DNA of 14,887 bases from Thermoflexus sp042408815 (GTDB lineage Bacteria; Chloroflexota; Anaerolineae; Thermoflexales; Thermoflexaceae), in the NCBI RefSeq assembly GCF_042408815.1, contig NZ_JBHOQR010000030.1:1-14887 (forward strand), given 5' to 3'. Both the position numbers and the translations under genes were made by a program. The notes beneath the pieces were generated by a model that was not told where the DNA came from, searched no databases, and worked only from the letters and a program-made list of their open reading frames with translations. Shown piece after piece: positions 6,592 through 12,984 of this stretch (its first letter is position 1; each line of letters opens with the position of its first letter).

Positions 6592-7293
6592 ATGGGCGAG
6601 GGGAAACCGGAAGGGCTTCCACGAGGGCTGGTGATTCGCGCGGCCGTTTTGCTAACGCTCATGGGCGCTGGCCTCCTCGCCTTCCCTTACCTGTGGCCGT
6701 TTCTAACGGAGCGGGAGCGCATCGAGTCATGGCTGGCCGCCCATCGGACGGCTGGTGCAATCACGCTGGTCGTGTTGAACGCGATCCAGGTGATCATAGC
6801 CCCGCTCCCCGGCGCCTTGCTGGGATGGATCAGCGGCTACTGGTTCGGGCCGTGGTGGGGTTCTTTGCTCACATGGCTGGGCGTGAGCCTGGGCAATGGC
6901 TTCGCGATGGCGCTGGCTCGTGCCCTGGGCCGCCCCCTGCTGATCGCCTTCCTTCCCCAGGAGCGCCTGGCCCGGATGGAGCGCTGGATTCAGCGCTATG
7001 GGCTGCCCATGGTGGTTGTAGTCTTCCTGCTGCCATTCACTCCCGACGACCTCCTCGCCTGGGCGATCGGCCTTTCCCCCCTTCCCCTGATCCCCGCTTT
7101 CACCGTGAGCACGCTGGCTCGCCTGATCCACGTGCTGATCGCCAATGCCGTGGGGGCCTATTTGCGTTCCGGGGAGCTGCTCTGGTTGGCGATGGCTGCC
7201 CTCCTCAGCGTCGGCGCCCTCTTCCTGGCCTGGCGCATCGCCTGGATGGCTCGCCTTTCTCCCCTCGAAATCTATCGGGAGGACGCATCGTAA
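6592..7293 (+). CDS. VTT-domain (TVP38/TMEM64, SNARE-associated Golgi-like) membrane protein
   Basis: This is a 233-residue inner-membrane protein of the DedA/TVP38 superfamily, members of which are implicated in lipid scrambling and envelope homeostasis. Hydrophobic segments fall at about 13-37, 54-80, 84-112, 137-160, 163-190 and 196-219. The diagnostic VTT stretches are APLPGALLGWISGYWFGPWW (70-89), the GVSLGNGFAMALARALGRPL block (97-116), and LLPFTPDDLLAWAIGL (146-161) with its re-entrant-loop prolines. The ATG at 6592 lacks a good ribosome site, so expression may be low or the start may be a few codons off; no better ATG lies upstream in frame. It forms its own unit between the tRNA terminator and mdh. 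The substrate cannot be told from sequence. Confidence 0.88.
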   Translation: MGEGKPEGLPRGLVIRAAVLLTLMGAGLLAFPYLWPFLTERERIESWLAAHRTAGAITLVVLNAIQVIIAPLPGALLGWISGYWFGPWWGSLLTWLGVSLGNGFAMALARALGRPLLIAFLPQERLARMERWIQRYGLPMVVVVFLLPFTPDDLLAWAIGLSPLPLIPAFTVSTLARLIHVLIANAVGAYLRSGELLWLAMAALLSVGALFLAWRIAWMARLSPLEIYREDAS

Positions 7294-7554
7294 CCACCCA
7301 GGGTATGCGTTGCTGGGTTCGATCGTTCCCCATCCGGGGCTTTCGAAGCGGATGGCGGGCCATCGATTTCCCCGATCGAAGCCTGGCGGCGCCGGCCGAG
7401 TCCCGAGGAGGGGAGGCCATCCCCGGCATCCCCCACATTTTCGCGTGGCAAAGTCGCACCCATAAAAGGGGGGCGGCTCAAAGCGGCACACCCCCGCGTT
7501 GGGATGGGACTATAATTTCTGTGAAGGATTTTACAATTCGGGAAGGAGTTTCCC
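7294..7554. other. Intergenic stretch before mdh
   Basis: The stretch holds two weak hairpins, ACCCAG/CTGGGT (7296-7301 with 7313-7318) and CCCC-ATCC-GGGG (7328-7339, followed by CTTT). Either could slow transcription leaving the VTT gene, but neither has a proper T-tract. The last 50 bases carry the mdh promoter and ribosome site. No gene is visible. Confidence 0.4.
7511..7516 (+). promoter_or_regulatory. -10 box of the mdh promoter
   Basis: A perfect TATAAT lies 38 bases before the mdh ATG. No convincing -35 box stands 16-18 bases upstream (the sequence there is C-rich), so an activator or a variant -35 may be involved. Confidence 0.55.
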
Positions 7555-8490
7555 ATGCGTGCGAAGATCACGATCGTGGGTGCGGGGAACGTGGGCGCCA
7601 CGGCTGCCCACTGGCTGGCCGAGCGGGAGCTCGGCGATATCGTGCTGGTGGATATCCCTCAGACCGAAGGCATGCCAAAAGGGAAGGCCCTCGATCTCAT
7701 GCAAGCGGGTCCCATTATGGGTTACAACACTCGTCTCGTCGGGACCACGGATTATGAGCCCACGGCGAACTCGGACATCGTGGTCATCACCGCGGGGGTG
7801 CCCCGCAAGCCCGGGATGAGCCGGGAGGATCTGGTTAATGTCAACGCCAATATCATCCGCGATGTCATCAACAAGGCGGTCCCTCTCTCACCGAACGCGA
7901 TTTACATTGTGGTGACCAATCCCCTGGATACGATGACCTACCTGGCCTATAAACTCTCTGGCCTTCCCCGGGAGCGGGTGATCGGGCAGGCGGGGATCCT
8001 GGACAGCGCTCGCATGCGGGCCTTCATCGCTATGGAGCTGGAGGTAGCGGTAGAGAACATCCAGGCGATGGTGCTGGGCGGGCATGGGGATGAGATGGTG
8101 CCGATGGTACGGTTCACCACGGTGGCCGGCATTCCCATCTCCATGCTGTTGCCTAAAGAGAAGATCGACGCGATCGTGGACCGCACGCGCAAGGGCGGGG
8201 GGGAGATCGTCAGCCTCCTCAAGACGGGGAGCGCCTACTACGCGCCGGGCGCGGCTGTGGCCCAGATGGTGGAGGCCATCCTCAAGGATCAGAAGCTGAT
8301 CGTCCCCTGTTCGGTTTACCTCCAGGGCGAGTATGGTCTCCACGATATCTGTTTCGGTGTCCCTGTGAAGCTTGGCCGTAAGGGTGTGGAGCAGATCATC
8401 GAGCTGCCGCTCAACGATGAGGAGCGGGCCATGCTGGAGCGCTCGGTTCAACTGATCCGCAATACGATGGCTGCACTGCAGCCCGCCTGA
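7555..8490 (+). CDS. mdh: Malate dehydrogenase, lactate-dehydrogenase-like type
   Basis: It interconverts malate and oxaloacetate with NAD(H) in the TCA cycle. The 311 residues match the LDH-like malate dehydrogenases known from Chloroflexus and other bacteria. The Rossmann motif is GAGNVG (9-14), with Asp33 favouring NAD over NADP. The mobile loop GVPRKPGMSR (81-90) has the two Arg residues that bind malate, where lactate dehydrogenase has Gln. Asn122, Asp150, Arg153 and catalytic His177 (GGHGDE) are all present. The ATG follows a GGAAGGAG ribosome site and a TATAAT 38 bases upstream. The next gene starts four bases after the stop, so the two probably share a transcript. Confidence 0.97.
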   Translation: MRAKITIVGAGNVGATAAHWLAERELGDIVLVDIPQTEGMPKGKALDLMQAGPIMGYNTRLVGTTDYEPTANSDIVVITAGVPRKPGMSREDLVNVNANIIRDVINKAVPLSPNAIYIVVTNPLDTMTYLAYKLSGLPRERVIGQAGILDSARMRAFIAMELEVAVENIQAMVLGGHGDEMVPMVRFTTVAGIPISMLLPKEKIDAIVDRTRKGGGEIVSLLKTGSAYYAPGAAVAQMVEAILKDQKLIVPCSVYLQGEYGLHDICFGVPVKLGRKGVEQIIELPLNDEERAMLERSVQLIRNTMAALQPA

Positions 8491-8494
8491 GGCG

Positions 8495-9196
8495 ATGCTT
8501 CAGCTCCCTACAGTGGTGACCTGCCATGCGGGGCGTGTTTTCCTCTGGGGAACCGCCCCGCCCTTTCATCTGAAGGATCTCGAGGCAGCTCTCCGACGCC
8601 GGGGGATGGAGATCCTCATAGCCGGCGTGGCGGAGATCGCTTTCGCCTTCCCGGAGTGGACTCGGCCTCATCGCGTGATTCCCCGACAGATCCTGACCGA
8701 GCGCGGCCTAAGGGTCCGGGAACCATGGGCTACCCTGTGGCTGGTTCGCTTCGGATATGAGGAGCCCCGGGCCGATGTGGAGGGGATCACCCTAGATGGG
8801 GAGGACGTCCATTTACTGGCGCGGGATCTGGATCTGGATGTCATCGAAGCCTATGTGGCGGCGCGGGGCTGGCAGCGCTGTGTGGCCGGCTTCCGGGTGG
8901 AGAGCGGGCCCGCGGTTCGGATTCAACCGGACCCGGAGGAGGCGGCATGGGCGGTGGCCTGGCTGAAGGGGATACTTCCCCCTGAAGCCTGTCATACATT
9001 TGAGGGGATCCTCCAGGAGGCCGCGCGGCGGAGGATCGGGTGGGGGGTTCTCTACCGGGAGCGGGAAGCTCAGCTGGATCTGGAGAGCCGCCGGCAGATC
9101 GAGGGCATGCTCCTTCTGGCCCGCGCCCTGCAGCGCTATTGGATGGAGATCCCGGGGCTGGAGGCTCTGGAAGCCATCTCTTTGGACAAGCTTTAG
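8495..9196 (+). CDS. Hypothetical protein immediately downstream of mdh
   Basis: I do not recognise this 233-residue protein. It starts four bases after the mdh stop with only GAGG close to the ATG, which suggests translational coupling. It is soluble and acidic, without signal peptide or membrane segments. Visible stretches are a strand-rich N-terminus (VVTCHAGRVFLWG), a helix EALRRRGMEILIAGVAEIAF-like block near 30-50, GITLDGEDVHLLARDLDLDV (about 98-117) and a long amphipathic C-terminal helix (about 185-215). Two Cys residues (near 10 and 128) are not in a metal-site pattern. Coding character fits the neighbours, so it should be a real gene. Function is unknown; the tie to malate dehydrogenase is positional only. 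Confidence 0.78.
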   Translation: MLQLPTVVTCHAGRVFLWGTAPPFHLKDLEAALRRRGMEILIAGVAEIAFAFPEWTRPHRVIPRQILTERGLRVREPWATLWLVRFGYEEPRADVEGITLDGEDVHLLARDLDLDVIEAYVAARGWQRCVAGFRVESGPAVRIQPDPEEAAWAVAWLKGILPPEACHTFEGILQEAARRRIGWGVLYREREAQLDLESRRQIEGMLLLARALQRYWMEIPGLEALEAISLDKL

Positions 9197-9326
9197 CGAT
9201 GGGCGCGCTCACCCCCTCACGGCCCTTTAGGTTGTGGGAAAGAAGAAATCCAGGGGCGGGGCGGGCCGCCTCCACCAACCTCCAACTCCAATCCGGCCCG
9301 TCCTCCCCCAGGTTCCCGGAGAACGA
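9197..9326. other. Convergent gap between the hypothetical gene and mutS
   Basis: These 130 bases lie between stop codons of converging genes. I see no hairpin with a T-tract on either strand and no small gene. Confidence 0.5.
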
Positions 9327-11945
9327 TCAGCCGTTCCGCACGAGCTGGCGCAATCGTCCCTGGAGGTCATTCAGGGTCAGCAGGGCCTGCAGCGGGGTCA
9401 TGTTCACGAGATCCAGTCCGAGGAGCTCGTGCAAGAGGTGCCGGATCTCTTCGAACTCCTTCGGGAGGGCTGGGGGGCGCTCCCGGTGGGGCGCGAGCGG
9501 ATCGCGTTCCCCTCGCTTCCCCTCCAGCTCCTCCAGCACCTGGCGGGCTCGCCGGATCACCCGTTCAGGCAGGCCAGCCAGCTGCGCGACGTGGATCCCA
9601 TAGGATTTATCGGCCGCCCCCGGCACCACCCGTCGCAGGAACACCACCTGATCTCCCACTTCCTTCACCGCCATCGTCATATTGACGGCTCCCTCCAGAT
9701 GGTCGGCTAAGCGAGTGAGCTCCAGATAGTGGGTGGCGAAGAGGGTGCGGGCCTGAATCTCATCGTGCAACGCTTCGGCCACCGCCCAGGCCAGGCTCAT
9801 CCCATCGTAGGTGCTGGTCCCCCGTCCCACCTCATCCAGGATCACCAGGGAACGGGGCGTCGCGTGATGAAGGATATAGGCGGTCTCCAGCATCTCCGCC
9901 ATAAACGTGGAGATCCCTGCGGTGATGTCATCGCTGGCCCCCACGCGGGCGAACAGTCGGTCCACCACTCCGATGCGGGCGGACTGGGCCGGCACGAAGG
10001 AGCCCATCTGGGCCATCAGGGTGATCAGGGCGACCTGGCGGATGTAGACCGACTTGCCGCTCAGGTTGGGGCCCGTCAGGATGATCAGGCGGCGCGAAGG
10101 GTTGAGTTCCGCATCGTTGGGGACGAAGGGCTCGCCGGGGGGAAGATAGCGTTCCACCATGGGATGACGGCCCTCCCGGATCTCGATTCGATCGCTGTCC
10201 TCCACCATGGGCCGTGTGTAGCCGTAGCGGGCGGCGGCCTCGGCCAGCGCCTGATAGACGTCCAGCTCCGCCAGCCGGCGGGCGACCCCCTGGAGCCGCT
10301 CGATATGCTCGGCCACCTTCCCCCGGACTTCCACGAAGAGCTCGTATTCCAAATCCTCGATCCGCTCCTGGGTGGCCAAGATCTCGGTTTCCCGCGCTTT
10401 GAGCGCCGGCGTGACGAATCGTTCCGCGTGGGTGATGGTCGCTCGGCGTTCGTAATCAGGAGGAACCTGGTTTGCTTTGGAGCGAGGGACCTCGATGAAG
10501 AAGCCGAAGACCTCGTTATATCGGACCCGCAGGGTATCGATGCCGGTGCGGGCCCGCTCTCGCTGCTCCAGTTCGGCCAGCCAGCGACGGCCCTCTTCCT
10601 CGGCCCGGCGCAGCCGGTCGAGCTCCTCGTGGTAGCCCGGTTTGATCAGCCCCCCTTCCCGGAGCAGGATCGGCGGATCCTCCACAATGGCCCGGTCGAT
10701 CAACGAAACCACCTCAACACACGGATCCAGCTCGTCCCGCAGGGCTTGGAGCCGGGCGGCCTGAACCCCCAGTAGCCGGCTGCGGATCTGGGGGATGCGC
10801 TGCAGCGTCCGCTTGAGGGCGACCAGATCGCGGGCATTGGCGTTGCCGAAGCCGATGCGGCCCACCAGTCGCTCCACATCGTAAAGTCCGTCCAGCAGCC
10901 GTCGCAGATCCTGCCGGAGCAATCCATCGCGCACCAGCTCCTCCACCGCATCGAGCCGCATCTGGATGGCCTGGATATCCACAAGGGGCTGGAGGAGCCA
11001 GCGGCGCAGCAGACGCGCCCCCATGGCTGTCACCGTGTGGTTGAGCACCGAGAATAGGCTCCCCTCGATCCGGCGTTCCCGGATGGTCTCCGTGAGCTCC
11101 AGGTTGCGACGGGTGATGGGGTCGAGCCCCATATAGGCATCGCGATGATAGGTGCTGAGATGACGCAGATGGCGGAGATCCGAAATCTGGGAGATCTTCA
11201 CGTAGTGGAGGGCCGCGCCGGCCGCAGCGATCGCCCAGGGCCATCCCTCGCATCCATAGGGCTGGAGGGAGGGGACCCGGAAGTGCTCCAGCAGAGATCG
11301 GCGCGCCTGGTCCGGATCGAAGGCGGCATCGGGGATTGGGGAGATACGGACTGTGCGTTCTCCTTTCAGTCGGGATACCCACGCCTCATCGCGGGCGCGG
11401 GATTCCGGGAGCACGAGCTCGGCCGGGTTCAGGCGGGCCAGCTCCTCCAGCAGGAGGGATTCCGCCTCCGCGCCCTCCAGCTGAGTGGTGAAGAACTCGC
11501 CGGTGGAAAGATCCATCGCCGCCAGGCCGAAGGCCCGACCATCTGGGGATGGGGCGATGGCGGCCAGGTAGTTCTCCAGCCGGTCGCGGAGCAGGGCCTC
11601 CTCCACAACGGTGCCGGGGGTGATCACCCGCACCACGTCCCGCTTCACCAGCCGCCGGACCTTCTTGGGATCCTCCAGCTGCTCGACGACGGCGACCTTG
11701 TAGCCCTTGGCGATGAGCTTGCCGATGTAGGAGGTGACATGGTTCGCCGGCACCCCGGCCATGGGGAGGCGCACGTCCTTTGAGAACGAGCGGGAGGTCA
11801 GAGCCAGTTCCAGTTCGCAGGCGGCGATCTTTGCGTCTTCCTCAAACATCTCGTAAAAATCGCCCAGCCGGAACATCACAATGGCATCGGGGAAGCGGGC
11901 CTTGATCCGGCGATACTGGGCGAGCATAGGGGTCTCCGCGCTCAT
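9327..11945 (-). CDS. mutS: DNA mismatch repair protein MutS
   Basis: MutS recognises mismatches and small loops in newly replicated DNA and starts repair. The protein has 872 residues, a normal length. The mismatch-binding motif F-Y-E is at 30-32 (RLGDFYEMF). The ATPase has Walker A GPNLSGKS (625-632), the signal ARVGASDDITAGISTFMAEM, Walker B VILDEVGRGTSTYDG with Asp704, and FATHYLEL. A C-terminal helical tail, KEFEEIRHLLHELLGLDL, fits the dimer/tetramer region. The ATG at 11945 is preferred over an in-frame GTG at 11954, because GGGAGG (11959-11954) is 8 bases before the ATG but overlaps the GTG. mutL is not adjacent. The gene stands alone, convergent with the mdh unit and divergent from the copper-protein gene. 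Confidence 0.98.
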   Translation of the reverse strand: MSAETPMLAQYRRIKARFPDAIVMFRLGDFYEMFEEDAKIAACELELALTSRSFSKDVRLPMAGVPANHVTSYIGKLIAKGYKVAVVEQLEDPKKVRRLVKRDVVRVITPGTVVEEALLRDRLENYLAAIAPSPDGRAFGLAAMDLSTGEFFTTQLEGAEAESLLLEELARLNPAELVLPESRARDEAWVSRLKGERTVRISPIPDAAFDPDQARRSLLEHFRVPSLQPYGCEGWPWAIAAAGAALHYVKISQISDLRHLRHLSTYHRDAYMGLDPITRRNLELTETIRERRIEGSLFSVLNHTVTAMGARLLRRWLLQPLVDIQAIQMRLDAVEELVRDGLLRQDLRRLLDGLYDVERLVGRIGFGNANARDLVALKRTLQRIPQIRSRLLGVQAARLQALRDELDPCVEVVSLIDRAIVEDPPILLREGGLIKPGYHEELDRLRRAEEEGRRWLAELEQRERARTGIDTLRVRYNEVFGFFIEVPRSKANQVPPDYERRATITHAERFVTPALKARETEILATQERIEDLEYELFVEVRGKVAEHIERLQGVARRLAELDVYQALAEAAARYGYTRPMVEDSDRIEIREGRHPMVERYLPPGEPFVPNDAELNPSRRLIILTGPNLSGKSVYIRQVALITLMAQMGSFVPAQSARIGVVDRLFARVGASDDITAGISTFMAEMLETAYILHHATPRSLVILDEVGRGTSTYDGMSLAWAVAEALHDEIQARTLFATHYLELTRLADHLEGAVNMTMAVKEVGDQVVFLRRVVPGAADKSYGIHVAQLAGLPERVIRRARQVLEELEGKRGERDPLAPHRERPPALPKEFEEIRHLLHELLGLDLVNMTPLQALLTLNDLQGRLRQLVRNG

Positions 11946-12102
11946 CGCTTTCACCTCCCATCATGGAGTCAGCTCCCCCAGCGACCCTCCCCATGGAGCG
12001 CCTCCGGTCGACGCCCCGTTCGGGCCCAGCCTGAGGGGCAGGCCCACGCGTCGCTTCGCGGTAGACCTTCCCGGAGGATGCTCTTGGATCTTCTGGTTAT
12101 CC

Positions 12103-12108
12103 ATTGTA
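12103..12108 (-). promoter_or_regulatory. Possible -10 box of mutS
   Basis: TACAAT on the minus strand, about 157 bases before the mutS ATG, sits in the same TACAATGG context as the box before the peptidase gene at 14876-14881. No good -35 box stands at the right distance, so this is tentative. Confidence 0.35.
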
Positions 12109-12197
12109 AGCCCGAGCGACAAATTCTGAGGGGGTGAGCGTGTTTTCCCTATGGAACCGGTGTGGATCCGGCGGCCTTCCTGGAGCAGTGGAAGACG

Positions 12198-12229
12198 AAG
12201 CGATAGAGCCGCATCCGCGGTCGCTTTTT
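12198..12229 (+). terminator. Orphan hairpin with T-tract (terminator-like)
   Basis: AAGCGA, a five-base bulge, CCGC, loop ATCC, GCGG and TCGCTT give ten pairs followed directly by TTT (five T in all). It reads as a plus-strand terminator but has no gene before it, since mutS points away. It may end a short untranslated RNA or a leader, or protect the downstream promoter. Confidence 0.45.
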
Positions 12230-12277
12230 CGATTAGAGGCTCCAGATTTCATGCGCTGCGTGTGGACGGCCCGGCGT

Positions 12278-12306
12278 TTGAGGATTAGGATGAAGAGCGG
12301 TTAAAT
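12278..12306 (+). promoter_or_regulatory. Candidate promoter of the copper-protein gene
   Basis: TTGAGG (12278-12283), a 17-base spacer and TTAAAT (12301-12306) stand 26 bases before the ATG. Each box matches four of six consensus bases. The predicted start near 12313 places the ribosome site at the very 5' end of the RNA. Confidence 0.45.
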
Positions 12307-12313
12307 CTTCCAG

Positions 12314-12330
12314 GCTTCAGGAGGCGAAGC
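12314..12330 (+). promoter_or_regulatory. Ribosome site displayed in a small hairpin
   Basis: GCTTC (12314-12318) and GAAGC (12326-12330) flank the loop AGGAGGC, which contains a perfect AGGAGG, and the ATG follows one base later. The spacing of AGGAGG to the ATG is 7 bases, which fixes the start of the copper-protein gene. Confidence 0.6.
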
Positions 12331-12331
12331 G

Positions 12332-12715
12332 ATGCGACGGACACTCTATCTTGTCGCGGCATGGGCCATCGTGGGCCTGTTGCTGGGGGCGTGCGGCGGC
12401 GGCGGGACCGGCGGCGGGGGGGCGACCCTCACGGTCGAGATGGGCGACTTGTATTTCAAGCCGAACACGCTAACGGCAAAGCCGGGCCAGACCCTGCAGA
12501 TCACCCTGGATAATCGGGGTTCCCTGGAGCACAATTTTGTCCTCTATGATGCGGATGGGAAAACGGTGCTCTTCGAGAAGGACGGGATCCAGCCAGGCCA
12601 GAAGGTGAACATTTCCCTGAAGGTGCCGGAGAAGCCGGGGACCTATCAATATGTGTGCACGGTGCCCGGCCACCGGGAAGGTGGGATGGTGGGCACCCTG
12701 ACCGTGCAGCCGTGA
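12332..12715 (+). CDS. Lipid-anchored type 1 (blue) copper protein, plastocyanin/auracyanin-like
   Basis: This is a 127-residue cupredoxin expected to shuttle single electrons outside the cytoplasmic membrane. The N-terminus is a lipoprotein signal peptide (MRRT, a hydrophobic run, then LLGAC), with Cys21 as the lipidated residue, followed by a Gly-rich tether to about residue 30. The copper site is complete: His67 in LEHNF, then Cys109, His114 and Met119 in CTVPGHREGGM, the type 1 pattern. Cupredoxins such as auracyanin serve respiratory or photosynthetic chains in Chloroflexota, so a link between a quinol-oxidising complex and a terminal oxidase is plausible but inferred. The gene has its own candidate promoter and a perfect ribosome site, and no electron-transport genes are adjacent. 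Nitrosocyanin-like or copper-storage roles are less likely with this Cys-His-Met spacing. Confidence 0.93.
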   Translation: MRRTLYLVAAWAIVGLLLGACGGGGTGGGGATLTVEMGDLYFKPNTLTAKPGQTLQITLDNRGSLEHNFVLYDADGKTVLFEKDGIQPGQKVNISLKVPEKPGTYQYVCTVPGHREGGMVGTLTVQP

Positions 12716-12807
12716 GCGAGAGGCATCCCGGGGCGGTTTCTTGCTCTGCGCCACGCGTTAGCCCCTTGCGCCGATTGGAAACCGGCCGTGTTGAGCGCTT
12801 CCGCGCC

Positions 12808-12831
12808 CCGCGTCGGCCTGCGCCAACGCGG
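12808..12831 (+). terminator. Possible terminator of the copper-protein gene
   Basis: CCGCGT-C-GGC, loop CTGC and GCC-A-ACGCGG form nine pairs with one mismatch. A TTTT run appears only about seven bases after the stem, at 12839-12842, so it is an imperfect intrinsic terminator 92 bases after the stop. Confidence 0.35.
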
Positions 12832-12842
12832 AGACCTCTTTT

Positions 12843-12937
12843 GGCCGGCCAGCGGCCGGAGGCCTCAGGAGGTTGAATTCATTCGACGCTCCTGCCGGCC
12901 GCTGGCCGATGGCCTTTTGAGGCCGAATTCCTTCGGC
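12843..12937. repeat. Palindromic intergenic element between convergent genes
   Basis: A perfect 13-base inverted repeat, GGCCAGCGGCCGG (12847-12859) and CCGGCCGCTGGCC (12895-12907), is extended inward by CAGGAG/CTCCTG (12866-12871 with 12889-12894) after a six-base bulge. GGCCT-TTTG-AGGCC (12911-12924) and GCCGAA-TTCC-TTCGGC (12922-12937) follow. The loop GTTGAATTCATTCGACGC and the last hairpin GCCGAATTCCTTCGGCGC are variants of one motif, so part of the element looks duplicated. It resembles a dispersed intergenic repeat or a bidirectional transcription block. Confidence 0.65.
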
Positions 12938-12984
12938 GCATCTCGTATGGCTTCCACTTCGACCGGATGAAGTTGCTGTCCTCT

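Larger units (their letters stand above)
11946..12331. other. Divergent region between mutS and the copper-protein gene
   Basis: These 386 bases hold a possible mutS -10 box (12103-12108), a small GCCTG/CAGGC hairpin near 12029-12043, an orphan hairpin with T-tract (12198-12229), and the promoter and ribosome site of the downstream copper-protein gene. No protein-coding frame is convincing. Confidence 0.6.

Noticed and set aside
6693..7757. A 354-codon plus-strand open frame over the VTT gene and into mdh
   Set aside because: It is out of frame with two recognisable proteins and crosses the mdh promoter.
11946..11954. GTG start for mutS at 11954
   Set aside because: The GTG overlaps the SD sequence; the ATG at 11945 has correct spacing.
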